NCBI GenBank assembly: GCA_902729315.2
Contig: LR746266.1
Span: 1,616,259-1,680,258 of the forward strand
Length of the DNA: 64,000 nucleotides
Direction: 5' to 3'
Origin: Spirodela intermedia
Lineage: Eukaryota; Streptophyta; Magnoliopsida; Alismatales; Araceae
In this document: piece by piece, positions 1 through 12,265 of the stretch
Layout of the letters: every line of letters starts with the position of its first letter
Position numbering within the stretch: position 1 is the stretch's first letter
Notes under the pieces: generated by a model
The model's database searches: none
The model's input: only the letters and a program-made list of their open reading frames with translations
Told to the model about the DNA's origin: nothing
Program-made: the position numbers and the translations under genes

Positions 1-189
1 AGATATATTACTAAATATACCTCCTTTCAAAATATCTTTTCTTCAAATTTTTATTTAGAGATATCAGAAACTTTGAAGGAAGTCGTATTTTATGTTACTA
101 TTTTTTCACTGCCCTTTCTGGTAAGCCTTTTTTCCTGGCCATGTTTAATTTGAGGACTCATAAAGATAACAGAAGATCGGAGCTCTACT

Positions 190-590
190 AACTTGATGCG
201 AAAAATGCGTTTATATATAGAGACTCTCAAGAGAAAGTTGTATGTACTTCCACACCTGGTTACACTATTTCAGAATAAATATGCAGTTTTAAGGATGCTC
301 TATATGAATTAAAGCAATCTTCGTAAGCCTGATTTAATGGACTTGAAAAACGTAGTGATCACTTTTGACTATGAACATTGCAATGCTGATCATACCTTAT
401 TTACAAAGTGGCAAGGATGAAAGGTTTTTTAACTCAATGGTTTATGATAATGATACGAGGTGATTACAAATTTATGTAGACATTAAACTATTAAAGACAA
501 AGCTTGCAAAGGGATTTGAAGTCAAAGATCTTGGTAACGTTAAGCACTTTCTTGGCCTTGAAGTAGATAAATCTAGTAAGGAATTTGAAC
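190..590 (+). mobile_element. Ty1/copia reverse transcriptase fragment, decayed
   Basis: Conceptual translation across shifting frames gives the order of a copia reverse transcriptase: a segment like YxLKQSPRAWF near 300-345, a YVDD-like catalytic segment around 440-460, then a stretch reading KDLGNVKHFLGLEV at about 525-570. Several stops and frame changes interrupt it, so it cannot be expressed. No LTR is visible on either side. It is a scrap of an old insertion, and if the neighbouring MFS gene was ever complete it would lie in or beyond that gene's 3' part. Confidence 0.8.
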
Positions 591-887
591 TATACCCACT
601 GGGCCCACCCTTGGGCCTACAATAGAAGTGTCCTCTATAGGTCCACCTAGGGTATCTGGGAGGAAGATACTGCTCCACTGATCCTCTTTACAACCTACGA
701 AAATCTTCAATCTCAACATAATGGTATATAACTTTTGACATGAAAGAGTTTCTCGTCAGTTTTCAGTATTGTCTCTTGGAGAGCAAGAGAACAATAAAAA
801 CTACCAGCCCAGAAGTGGTTATTTCTCGGTATGAAAACTTACTGAACAGAAACCATGCACAAGAACGTCAATGGGCAGTATACGTAC

Positions 888-1955
888 CTGTGCAAGGTAA
901 CCTCCAATTGCAGGGCCAATAATCAGTCCTATGCCCCACGCAGTAGCAACCTGAATGAAGTAAATTGTTAAATAGACCAGGGCCATTCAGCAAAAAAGTT
1001 AATCATACAAAACAATAGGAATTAAATTAAATTAACGGGAAAAAATTCCACACCACTACAAAACTGGATACAGTCCACAACACAAAAAGGTAAGTGAAGT
1101 TCTTAACCTTTCAGTTTCACACAATGCAATGGCATATTGCTGAAAAATTTAAGAATAAGAGTTACTTTCCTAGATGGAGAAATGGGATGTCCCTGTCCTG
1201 TCCACATAAGCTGCAGGAGTATTCCAGCCACTGTACATACAGAGAATGAGAAGACCAAATGCGGGTAGCCTTCTGGGAAAATTGTCAGCAACCAAATTCA
1301 CACACTTTGTGGGGATGTATGGAGTTATCTACTGTGATGCCACCATCTGCCATGATGCTTGTCGGTGGGCCAGAGAGCAAATTTTCATCTTTTCCAATTC
1401 CATCTGTGTGTCTGCCTCTTCTACCGGCACTGATATTTCTACAAGTAGGCCAAAAAAACTTAAAGCCATTCAATTTATTCCTCACCAAGAATCCTTGCGA
1501 AATTTTGGGGGTGTCTCCATTTGATGTTATTTCATAATACGAGATTTATCTTGTACGTTTATGGAGGACATCTGCAGCCTTATTATCCCAAGCATTTCAA
1601 CCCCAAAGTTGTGTTAAAACCTAAGTCGACAACATTATTACCTAAGCTAACTGGGTAAACGGATATCCATAACTGCATAAGGATTACACTTCCCGACCTA
1701 ATGTAATATGCACTGTGAAAGATGCATTCTAAAAGGTGTTCTAAGTTCCACATTGAGGATGCCCAACGGAAATTACCATCATGCACGATGCTAAACAAGG
1801 TGACAAGTTTTTTAATACAAGTATCACAAAACATAAAAACAAATTCACTTTGATGAAGCAAGTTATACATAATTATTGTGAAAGTCAGTAAGATCTCTTA
1901 CAAGCGACGTTGCAGAAGCTTGATATTTTGTAGGAGAAACTTCTACAGCATATGC
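888..1955 (-). CDS. ZIFL-type MFS transporter, two internal exons only
   Basis: Two in-phase exons are visible on the minus strand. Exon 1902-1955 (18 codons) has a CAG acceptor and a GTAAGA donor and encodes AYAVEVSPTKYQASATSL. Exon 888-950 (21 codons) has a CAG acceptor and a GTACGT donor and encodes VATAWGIGLIIGPAIGGYL followed by AQ. Joined, they match the conserved stretch of ZINC INDUCED FACILITATOR-LIKE major facilitator proteins, in which a G-rich membrane helix (GLIIGPAIGG) follows a short loop. Known members move zinc chelators, potassium or protons across the vacuolar or plasma membrane. I could not find exons upstream of 1955 or downstream of 888, where copia sequence begins. It is probably a gene fragment or a transposon-broken gene, although an intact gene with distant exons is not excluded. 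Confidence 0.6.
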
Positions 1956-2307
1956 CTGAAAAAAGCAATTCAAATTTATTCCAATCACCACGAAGTAAGA
2001 AAGAAAACAGTGAATCGGAAATCATCATCTATATTACCCAACATGATATCTATTTTCTTTGACATTCAATAGAGTCCAAAGCATAACCACATGCCTTTGT
2101 ACTAACTTGCACCATATCATGCATATTTTTATCATAATTTTGTATTATTAGTGAGTACATACATGCCAAATGCTGCTAGCTAAAGAGAACAATGGAATGA
2201 TAAGAGTAGAGTGTTGACCAAGGTCCACAAATTGAGAATGTTCAATTTGAATCATTTTAGTTGACTCATTTATGTGGAGTTGGATTCTTGGTTGACCTCA
2301 TTCTAGG

Positions 2308-2870
2308 GATTAGATCCTCATTTGACTTTTCTATAGTCAATCCAGATGTAGGGATTAGATCCCTAATTGATTTGATCAGTGGGTAGTGTATGTCGGCCAA
2401 ATATGAAGTTAAAAAATTAAAAAGAGAAGAAAAAGGATGTTAGTACAATTACATGCTATTGGAGACTGAATTGCAAATGAGTTAAGAAAATGCTGAGAAT
2501 TGGAAGAAAATCATTACTATTCAACATTCGCGGTAGATTTGATAGTGCCTTGGTACACCATAAGATAACAAAACGTAAGTGGACGTTCTGAACAGGATAA
2601 GATAAAATCAGATCAAGTATTTGTCTCCAAGTTGTTAGCGAGAAATTAAAATGCAACATTTATCATTATATTAAATGGCCATAATTTCATTAACTGCATT
2701 AATGGCATAAAGTATAAAATTATATTTAATATTAATTGGCCTCTCTGGGCATGCCTCCCTACATGTCTTTTGCTCTAGTTTTCACCCAGCACAATGAGTA
2801 AATAAATATGGTATTTCCAAAAAAATACTCTCATAAATAGTGAAATAGATAATTCATTTTAGGAAGTAAA
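2308..2870 (+). repeat. Dispersed repeat, copy A
   Basis: This segment and 3758-4355 share a series of matching blocks in the same order and orientation: a 'gatcctcatttgac' block at the start, 'gggattag/gggattaa', 'ggacgttagtac/ggatgttagtac', 'tacatgtcttttgctctagt' near the end and a final 'ataattcatttt/tcaattcatttt'. Similarity stops just beyond 2893. The copies are clearly diverged. They could be LTRs of a short non-autonomous element or copies of a tandem duplication. No coding potential was seen. Confidence 0.65.
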
Positions 2871-3082
2871 TTATTAATTTATCTGTCATTTTTCCCTTCA
2901 TTGAAGCTTCTTCCTTGAACTTATAAATAGGTTGAAAACTTTTTTGATTCTTTTGATAGTTAATAAATAGTTTGCACTTTCTCACCTCTACCAAAGTAAG
3001 CTAAAAAATATATTTGTGATCATATGGACATGTAAATGATGGCTAGTAGGCCTAGAGGGAGAGAGGGAGGGAGGAAAAGAAG

Positions 3083-3115
<33 letters not shown>
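3083..3115 (+). repeat. (GA)n microsatellite
   Basis: A nearly pure GA tract follows a GGGA-rich stretch between the two copies of the dispersed repeat. Confidence 0.95.
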
Positions 3116-3116
<1 letters not shown>

Positions 3117-3757
3117 AATTTAATATCATTTAAAGCTAGGGGACATCATCATTACATAAAGGAATAAGATGAAACCACTTGTCCTCCTACCATTTAAAGC
3201 TACATTTCATTACCAAGTAAATATGCCTACTTGGGAAGATACTTGGGAAGGAGAAAGAAACTCAGATCATACTTCGCAGACAATGGAAAAGGGAAGATGT
3301 GTGTCCACCCATGGCTGTGGCTTCTTAGGACAGAAGAGACGCGGGAGAAGAAGAGAGACGTATTCCTCGATTCTTATTACCTCTGCAGAGGGTGGCGAGT
3401 CAAACGTACAGGCAAGTCCTCGAAAGGTATCCCTTCCCTGCTCGCCTTCCACCGATCCACCCTGTATCTGGGGCAATCTTCCACTTTATATCCTCCGCGA
3501 GGCGATCTCCTGCCCTGATCCCTCTGAGAAGGATGTAAAGGAGGAAACGGTGGTGCCCTCAGTTAAGCTTGGAGAGCACTAATTAATGGTGGTGCCGCAG
3601 GCGTCAAGGGTAACTTTCCCTTCCGTCCCTTGTCCCGTCGCCAATGAAGTTTTCTGTACATATATGCTTGCCTCATGCATCACTACGCACGTCACTTCCC
3701 CTTGCTGATAGCGACCTGACAGAAAAGAAAGAGAGAGAGAGAGTACATTGGGGGCCT
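3116..3757. other. Spacer between the repeat copies, no recognised gene
   Basis: This segment is less AT-rich than its flanks. It contains an open frame of 137 codons (3169-3582, plus) that I do not recognise and that overlaps an equally open shifted frame. I see no domain, no credible splice structure and no coding periodicity. If the two flanking repeats are LTRs, this would be the internal part of a small non-autonomous element. Confidence 0.4.
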
Positions 3758-4355
3758 AGATCCTCATTTGACTCTATTCAAGTCAACACCAGTGTAGGGA
3801 TTAAATCGAGTTGACTTGATTGTAGTCAATACAGATTTGAGCTGCATTGGGGGCCTATAGAAATATACACAGCCTTAGGGTCTTAGATAACTTCGTTTCT
3901 ATTGGTCGACTAGATATGAATTTAGAAAAATAAAACCGCTATAGAAATGGACGTTAGTACAAATACGATCCACTGGCGATGGGATCTGCAAATGAGGAAA
4001 ATATGCGGTTAGATGCCCTGGTCCTCATACGACAAAGTTGTAAGAATATGTTTAGAACTGGAGAAGACAAAGTCACATTAATTATTTGTCGTTTTCGATG
4101 TTGTCGGTAATAAATTAAAATATAACATTTTTACTTGCTACAAATGTGCAGAAAACTTTGAAGCTTTATTCGCATAAATATAAAATGTATTGAAATATTT
4201 AATATTGAATACTATTTGGACTCATTAGGAATGGCCGTACATGTCTTTTGCTCTAGTTTGTATTCAGCATCCACGAGTAAATATTCCCTTTAAAAAGTGT
4301 GTATTTATAAAAATTACGCTCACAGATAATGAAATAATCAATTCATTTTGTACAA
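3758..4355 (+). repeat. Dispersed repeat, copy B
   Basis: This is the second, diverged copy of the repeat at 2308-2870, in the same orientation and about 1.45 kb away. The best matches are at the 'gatcctcatttgac' start, around 3955-3985, at the 'tacatgtcttttgctctagt' block near 4238-4257 and at the AT-rich end. Confidence 0.65.
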
Positions 4356-4385
4356 AAAAATGCATTTATTTGTCGTTTTGAAAAA

Positions 4386-5249
4386 CCCAGACTGCACTTT
4401 ATTGGGCTCACAAATCTGGCATAGACTTTGTCGTTTCCACTTGGACCAATCCCGATCGTCCAAACAGACCGATTACTGAGCAACCCCAAAAGGATCCGGA
4501 TTTGTAGTATAAGTGCAGATCCGGATCTGCAATAATAGATTGTAAGGTCAGAGATCAGACGATTTTTACACAGACAAATGAGCATCACGATGGGGTTTCT
4601 GAACCCGCCCAAGAGCATGAGACCACGATGAACAAGATTCATACACCAATTAGATAGAAAAAATATCAAGAAAACAAATCAGTCAGCTAAAAAACAATAT
4701 ATAAAACAAACAAAAAAGATTAAAAAAAGCAGCTCGATCAAAACCCAAAAGCCAGCGTAAAAAGAGAGGGGCATCAGATGAAGGCCCAATAAGTCTCTCT
4801 CTCTCTCTCTCTCTCTACCTCCCTCCATTCTGGGCTATGAAGAAGGAGGTTCGTTTCTTAGAGTTAGGAACGGTCTGAAAGTCAAGAGAATGCCAAAAAG
4901 CTCAACTACGTTCAGTGGAAAGAAGACCGCCTGATCACGCCTGATCACTTGCATGATCGAAAGATGTGGCTCACGTTAATACTGTGATTCTAGATAGCCA
5001 TGAGGACCCAGCCGCTCAATTATGAACACAATGAATGATCAGATGATGAGCCGACTTCTAGATAGATATCATAAATTGTGAAGTCAAATATATATAAGAG
5101 TATCATATGTGTTGATTCAAAGGTTATTTCTGGATCATTACTTGGAAAAAATGAAGCGTTCTGGCATTTTCTGGGCCCAAGAAAGTCTGTGCACAAGCAA
5201 ATTCAGGAATGAATCAAACCACCAGCATAATTCTTTTTTTTGGTGATAT
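4386..5249. other. Intergenic, nothing recognised
   Basis: AT-rich sequence with a short (TC)n tract near 4796-4815. Open frames here are short and overlap one another. I see no gene, RNA gene or repeat boundary. Confidence 0.5.
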
Positions 5250-5287
5250 TGGGTTGTAAAGATATATGTGTATATATCTTTTTATGT

Positions 5288-5390
5288 TTATGGGCTTGGC
5301 CTACTTTCTCTCTCTCCTCCTCACCCCTATATGTATAAGGGCTTCCACCCTTCTTTCTATTTTAATATTATTATTTTATCTGTCCACATA
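5288..5390 (+). repeat. 5' LTR end of the copia element
   Basis: It matches 12270-12366 in sequence and order, which identifies the two segments as the distal parts of the same LTR. No clear tRNA primer-binding site follows it. Confidence 0.65.
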
Positions 5391-5399
5391 GTTTCAGGA

Positions 5400-6060
5400 C
5401 CCTCCTAGGGTTTTCTATGGGCACTGCCATCTCTTCAGCCGCCACTCCATCGTCGTTTCCATGGCAACTCTCTGTAGTCATCTCCTTGGCACCTCGGGCA
5501 TGGCCACCTCGCCGCACCACTCTCCTACTCAACACTGCCAAGCGCCGCGTCCGCCCACCGCTGCGACCAGCCCCGTGCACCGTGCATTGTCACATGCAGC
5601 AGCACCACGCGTCGTCGTCGCTTGGTGGTGCCAACACTATGTGTCGTCACACACAGGAGCGCTTCATGCACAGCCGCACGATGCGAGTGATTCGTGCGTG
5701 CTTGCCTTGAGTATGATGCAATTTGTGCACGCTTGCCTCGAGCATGACAAGCTTCACCACACGACATGCTTCGCGTGCCCTTGCCTCTATGCGCTGTGGC
5801 CTGCATCAGCGCACACGCCAATGCGCAAGTCCGCACTGGATTGGCCAACACACCCAACAGCGCCCACCAATGCCCTCCAACTAGTCAGCGCTCTTTTGAG
5901 CTCCTCTATGCCCTAGGATCACCCTAGGGGGCCCGTCTTCCCTCTTCTGTGTCCTAGGGAACACCCCGAGGTCCATTTGTCATTCTTTGTGTCCTAAGGC
6001 ATCCTAGGTGTACATCTCCAGCAGCAGCCTGTTTGTGTGTCTAGAGACTCCCCTATACAT
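5400..6060 (+). other. GC-rich leader between LTR and gag
   Basis: This stretch is much richer in G and C than the rest of the element. It has overlapping open frames (5417-5710 and 5461-5916 plus; 5525-5857 minus) typical of GC-rich noncoding DNA. It lies where copia elements carry their 5' untranslated leader. I recognise no protein in it. It could be an element-specific leader or captured host sequence. Confidence 0.4.
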
Positions 6061-6199
6061 CACTTGTTCACTGACATGTCTATCAACTTGGGGAGTTCCA
6101 AGAAATCTATGGGCAAGGTTTTTGTTCTTGTAGTTCCTACTAGGCATCTGGCTCCTTCTTCATCGGGGGTTGCAATGATCATCACTTGTCACTTATTGG

Positions 6200-7010
6200 G
6201 TGCCGATAATTATTGACAATGGAGCTAAGTTATTTGTGTTTATTTTGTAGGATAGGATCTACTGCCTCTTATTACAAAAGATCTACCAACAAAGCCCGAG
6301 ATACTTCGGAAGTGGAACTATAATGATCATCGTCTATTAGACTTTTTATGGGCCTCCTTAGAGCCTTGTGTGTATGATATCATACATGACTTTGACATGT
6401 ATCTGCAGGTATAGGATCATCTTGAATTGATCTATGCCAACATTCTCACCCCCCAGTATAATGTCCAAATCGAGCTTTATGAGATATAGAAGGAGCAATT
6501 CTCATTAGTGGAGTACCTTAGAATATTTGTTCAATTTGAGCAAGAATTTGCTTTATTGATGCCACTATCCAACAATCTTGCAATGATATAACATCAACAG
6601 CATCACTCTAATGTCATCAACTTTCTATAGGATCTTCCAATGAAATATGATGGTACACAAAGCTAATTTCTATCAAAGTCAAAAGTTCTTTATCTTATTG
6701 AGATTTTTCATTGTCCCTCTTGAGCATCTATTACTTCGGTGGCTTCTTCTCTATCGCCTGAGTTTGTTACCTTGATTGCCTCTAATGTTGTTCCTTCTGA
6801 TGGTTGTCACCCCTATGACTTTGGAGATTGGGAATGTGATAGAGGGGCATGTGATGGCAAGCATGGCAAATATGATTACTCTCTTGAGTATTCTCATTAC
6901 AGTCAAAAGGGTCACACCTAAGATAGTTGCTATATTCTTCATAAGTATCCCAAGGCTCATGCTACTACATCGAATAAGATTACTACATGTCTATTAACTC
7001 AACCATTGGC
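6200..7010 (+). pseudogene. Copia gag remnant with zinc knuckle
   Basis: With frameshifts and stops, the translation shows a gag-like region (around 6290-6660) and then a CX2CX4HX4C-type zinc knuckle whose end reads HYSQKGHT near 6890-6920. The normal second cysteine is replaced by tyrosine. In intact elements this protein packages the RNA in virus-like particles. Here it is non-functional. Confidence 0.7.
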
Positions 7011-7229
7011 TCCATCTAGTCTCTCTGATTTTGCCTTGATTGAGGAGGAGGTACAGTGGGTTATTTGAGAATATAAGTCTACTTAGTATTTTTCTCAAGT
7101 TGCAACTCTAGTTGCATCTTTGACTCTGCAATATCTTAAGCATGTTGCTTTTATTACTTGGTCATTGTCTAAGTCATCTACAACTCAGTTGCATATTGTT
7201 TTGACATTTATGTCTAGTAACACATCTCA

Positions 7230-10200
7230 CCCATAGGTCTTCAATTCAGGTGCCACCCATTATATCTCTAGTATGCATTCTCATTATACCTCCTATTGCT
7301 TGAGTCCTTCTCATCCTTTGCTTACCCACATCAATGGATTTAAGCCTTTAGTTTTTGACATTGAAAATTCTTTTCCCTTACTTTGTCTTCCCCTTATATC
7401 TATTTTACATGTTCCTCAGTTTCATTTCAATCTTATTTCTATTAGTTCTTTTACTTACAATTATAGTGTATTCATTATGTTTCTTCTTAGATCTTGTGTT
7501 GTGCAGGACCTAAAGACAAGAAACAATATTGGTGAAGTAGTTGAGCATGATAGTCTTTATTGCTTGCATCCTTTAAATCTAGTGACTTGTGCTAGTGTCT
7601 TTTTGGTTCAAATTCATAGTTAGCTTGGAAATGCCTCTCTTTCAAAGCTCAAATATTTATTTTCTAATTAGTCACATTTATAAATGCTTGAGTGTGCCTT
7701 TTGTCAATTTGAAAAGCACACTCGGATAGTTTTCTTTCTCGTTCATATTCTAAAGTTACTTCTCCTTTTAGACTTATTCATTTTAACATTTGGGTCTTAA
7801 TCGTGTATCTACACAATTTAGTTATAGATATTTCATTATTTTCGTATATCTTATGAAGGATTGATTCAAGTTGTTTCTCATATCTACAGCCTTTTGTGTA
7901 GAAGTTTGCACATAGTTTGATACCATAATTCACACTCTTTGTTTATACAATACGAATGAATATTTTAGTTTACCCATGGCCACCTTCTTCCAGCAATATA
8001 ACATTCTCTACCATTTATCTTGCCCACATACCCCTCAACAGAATGGCATTACCAAATACAAGTTTCATTATATTGTTGAGACATCTTGCATCTTCTTCAC
8101 TGCCACTCATGTGCTTTTGTAGTTTTGGAGGGATATTGTATTCACTACTATATGCCTCATTAATCAAATGTCATCTTCCATCCTCTAGCATCATATATAT
8201 TTTTTTATCCTCTATCTTAACTACCCTCTCTTTCATTTACCTCTACATATATTTGGTTGTGTGTGCTTTGTTCATTAATTTGGACCGAGTCTAGATAAGC
8301 TTGTGCCCAAATTTGTAAAGTGTATTTTCTTCAGTTACTCTGGCCTCTAAAAAGAATACTGATGTTATAATCCTTTGACTCATTGTCACTTTGTGTTTGG
8401 ATATATTACTTTTTTTTGAAGGGTCTCATTTTTTTGGACCATCTGCAACTATTTCTTCATCTTCATGTGACTTTGGACTCAAATTGTTGGTGTTTTTTAA
8501 GTTTCTTTCTTCATCGACCTCATCTTCTCATTCTCTTCATGCATCACAAATTTCTTCTTCATCATCCACACTTGCCCCGACTATTGATCTTCTTCTATTA
8601 GATGGTTCGATGCATGCACCATTCCTTTTATGCCCAACACCACCAATTTCACCTGCACCATCCTTGTTGTCAAACCTTGAACTTCCAATCACCTTATGGA
8701 AAGTACCCTGTTCATGTACCAAACATATTTTTAACTTTTCTTCTTATTTCCATCATACTTTGTCATATCATATCTTTCTTTCTAGTCTATCTTTTATTTT
8801 CATTCTCAAAACTAATTATCAAGCACTGAATCACCTTAATTGGCATGTTGTGATGGTGGAAGAGATAGAGGACCTTCGTTGTAACTTGACTTGACGCTTG
8901 GTTCCTTACCCCTTATTCACCCCCATAGTGAGTTGTCGCTAGGTATTCATAGTCAAACTGGTTGTAGATGGTTCTGTTGATCATATCAAAGCTCGCTTGC
9001 TGGCTTGAGGATTTTCTCAAATATATGGAAAGGTATATATTGAGATCTTCTCTCTAGTGGCAAAGCCTACTTTAGTTCATATCTTGTTGGTGCTTGTGGT
9101 CCGGTTCTCATAACCTCTTCACCAATTATATATGAAGAATATTTTTTTCTTCATAGTGATCTTGAGGAAGTATATATAGAGCAACCTCTTCGTTTTGTTT
9201 CAACTCACTCACTAGATTTTATATGTTATTTGCAGAAATCTATTTATACATTGAAATAGTCTCTTCGGCCTTGATTCAGTTGTTTCTATAAGTTTAAGAT
9301 TTTGATTTTTGTCAAAGTACTTCTAATCCTACCATATTCTATCATTACATTATTATAGGTTATGTTATTCTCCTTGTCTATGTTGATGACATTACTCTAA
9401 CAAGTGATGATAGATAACATATCTTTGATTTCAAACCTTCTTCAAAGTAAAACAGTGATCAAGGATCTAGATCATTTTTAGTGTTTTATGGTTATTAAAG
9501 TTGTCTACTCTTCTAAGGGCATGGTTATCAATCACTTGAAGTATGTGTTTGATCTATTAGGATGTAAGGATGTTGGGCATCAAACCTGCCCCTACACTGA
9601 TAGATTCAGAGGTCAAGTTGTTTCCAAATTTAGGTGATGCTCTTGAGGATCTAAGACAATTATGTCGCTTGGTGGGACTACTAAATTATTTGACATTGAT
9701 TCATCCTAACATTGCTACGAGTGTGGTAAGCAAATTTATGGCCAATCCATGCAATATTCACTAGGATGTAATCATAAAAATCATTCAATATCTAAAGGGA
9801 CATCTTGGCCAAGGATGTATGTACAAGCCTTCTTCTTCTCTTGATATTCATAATTATTATGATGTAGATTGAACAAATTCTCTTATTGATTGGTATTCCA
9901 TCCCTAGCTATCACATCTTTTTGGGATGGATCTTATCTTTCAAAAAAGCAAGAAGTGACAAGTGTTGTGTTATCCAATGTTGAATCAGAATATCAAGCTA
10001 TGTGGACTGCTACATGCAAGCTTATTTGGGTATGCCAGTTTTTTATAAAGCTTGGCATCTTTCATCCTCAACCTATACGTCTCTTCTAGGACAATCAATT
10101 TACGCTTCATATTGCTTACAATCTTATTTTTATGAATGGATGAAATATATTAAAGTGAATGTCAGTTTATATGGGAGAAGCTTTAGGCTCAACTGATTCT

Positions 10201-10260
10201 CCTAATTAGAGTATCTTTGAAACTATAACTTGGAGACATGCTTACGAAGGCTTTCCATGG
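7230..10260 (+). pseudogene. Copia pol remnant (protease, integrase, RT, RNase H)
   Basis: The protease active-site segment reads FNSGATHYIS near 7236-7268, where the usual Asp-Ser-Gly has lost its Asp. A GAG-pre-integrase segment (QDLKTRNNIGEVVEHDSLY) is at about 7505-7560. An integrase zinc-finger-like region with CAFCQFEKHTR is near 7690-7730. RT blocks run from about 8930 to 9420, with a YVDD-like segment at about 9375-9390. An RNase H segment (SNVESEYQAMWTATCKLIW) is at about 9970-10030. Many stops and frame changes make the reading frame dead. The order protease-integrase-RT-RNase H places it in Ty1/copia. Confidence 0.85.
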
Positions 10261-10522
10261 TCTTTGACTAAATTTCTCTTGTTCCAAGCTTAAAACTTTC
10301 GATCTCTATGCTCCAACATGAGGGGGGCTGTATATATATATATATAAGCCCCAATCAAAACATTAAATGGGCAGCAATTAGAAACATGTTGATAAGGGTG
10401 GCAATTTGGAATATGGCAGCTCTAATTAGTGGTGCTAGGAATATTGATTATGTTTGACTTTATGTTTTAAATGAGAACCAAACTCTTCATATTAGTGGGA
10501 GAAATTTATAACTCAATGTCAC

Positions 10523-12265
10523 TGATAAGTCTTCATTATCATGAGTTAATAATTAGTAAATAATATGGTTTTAGCCTTAGCTCATGATAAATAGACTTAT
10601 ATTTATGTTAAAGTATGAAAAGTAGTTTTCAGTTGATTAACGTGAATTTTTGAGTAATTATGTGATTTTATACGAATTTATATAATTTTTACAGTCTTAT
10701 TTTTGAGATAAATGAAGAAAAACAAATAAAAATAAAAATATAATAAAATAGAGGGTATCTGTCGGCCAACTGGGCTCGCAAGTGGGTTGAAAGCACAGTC
10801 AGGGAGGAACCACAAGTAGGGGCTCGAGTAGCTAAGACCAATAGGGGCACGTGTGTGTCACTCCCCTTCCACGAGACCGATGGCCATTCAACTATAGGAT
10901 AAGGAGTGGTCGTACATGCGAAAGAAAAGGACTTACTTGTAAATATAATATTATTATATATTCATTTGAAACTTTAGCGCACAAATGATGTGAGACTAAA
11001 TTTGCGTCACACCTTCGCCAAAAGGCTTTGATGATTTTAATACCTACAATACCTCTTATTTATAATAGAGATATACCATGATGATGTCATTTTATAAGGG
11101 CATTAGAGTACTTATTTCAATCTCTCTCATGCAGACAAGCAATTGACACAAGTTTAAATCCTTCTAAAACCAAAACTCATATTTTTTATCTGATTATTAT
11201 GACTTTTTTGTAAATTGTCAATGAAAGATTAAGCCAGTAGAATCGCAAGATCATCGATGAAAATCTCGTCAACATGATTCGCGGGGCATTGTTACTAAAA
11301 TTATTAAACGATTCGTGATAAAAAGATCACGAATTCATTGAGTAAAGCATCTTTGATTGATCGATAAATAAGCCATTGTCAAGAAGATGATGATCTGCCA
11401 AGAGATGAGTCGCCACCTCCTGAGAGCATATCAGATGTGATCAAGAGCTTCCTCTTACTGTGCAAACTTGAGGATGAAACTCCCTAACACGCACCCAACC
11501 TCCATCTAGCTCCTCTCCGTTGAGTGACAGCTGTCAGAGAGCTGTAAAGTCATCATTTTTCCGCTCCGTCGAGTGATAGCTGCTGGAGATGATTCGACGA
11601 CCCATTTCATTGATACCTAGACTTTGCAAGGGGATCTAGAGATTACCCACATCATCTTTGTCCAAGGAGAGACTTCGAGGACGTGGACACTATATGACGA
11701 TCCTCCCAAACGCTCAAGATTTCGGTGCATTGCTGACGCATCACCACCGCAATGCCGGAACTCTATTTTTTTGCTTTTAACTTAATTTTTATTTTATTTA
11801 GTGATAATTTGTGTGATTTAAATTTACCAAATTATACTTCATTTAATTATGATTCTTCTGACTTTTACAAATCTTAGACTGATCAATTAAATCATCTATA
11901 ATCACTTATGTAAGAATCACCAAATGAAACTCTATTTTCACTTAATTTGCGTTCACTGGGCACTAACATCATCTTGATGTCCACACCCTTATTTCCCTTT
12001 TTGTGAATTTTAAATATATTTTATTTTTATTTCTTAATGTAAAAATTATAGAAAATAGTTTTCTTTGAGAAAAATTTTGAATAATTATCTGATATTATAT
12101 TATATTCATATAATTGACTTGGAAAATTACCACTATTTTTAGAAGTTTTATTGAATTATAATTGATATATTTGTTTAGAAATACTTATAAATATCTGAAA
12201 AATTATATTTTATAATTTTATAAATTTTAAATTTACGTGATTTACTATACAACAACTAAATCATG
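10523..12265 (+). mobile_element. Solo LTR, copy 1, inserted in the copia 3' LTR
   Basis: It begins TGATAAGTCTTCATTATCA and aligns along its whole length with 17955-19634. Shared landmarks include 'gacttatatttatgttaaa', 'tgtcggcca', 'tatatattcat', 'tggacactatatgacgat' and 'tatacaac(a/g)acta'. It interrupts the 3' LTR of the older copia element, so it is the younger insertion. No internal retrotransposon coding region accompanies it, which fits loss by LTR-LTR recombination. The right end is uncertain by about 10 bases and I could not identify a clean target duplication. Confidence 0.7.

Noticed and set aside
1285-1540. Minus-strand open frame of about 80 codons between the two ZIFL exons
   Set aside because: It lies inside the ZIFL intron, matches no family I know and has no visible splice or start context. 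It could be decayed inserted gene sequence but I cannot support a call.
3169-3582. 137-codon open frame between the paired repeats
   Set aside because: A second plus-strand frame and a minus-strand frame are equally open over the same bases, and there is no recognisable domain.
5417-5916. Protein-coding gene in the GC-rich copia leader
   Set aside because: Overlapping frames on both strands are open, with His/Cys/Arg-rich low-complexity text and no family resemblance. Position and composition fit a transposon leader.
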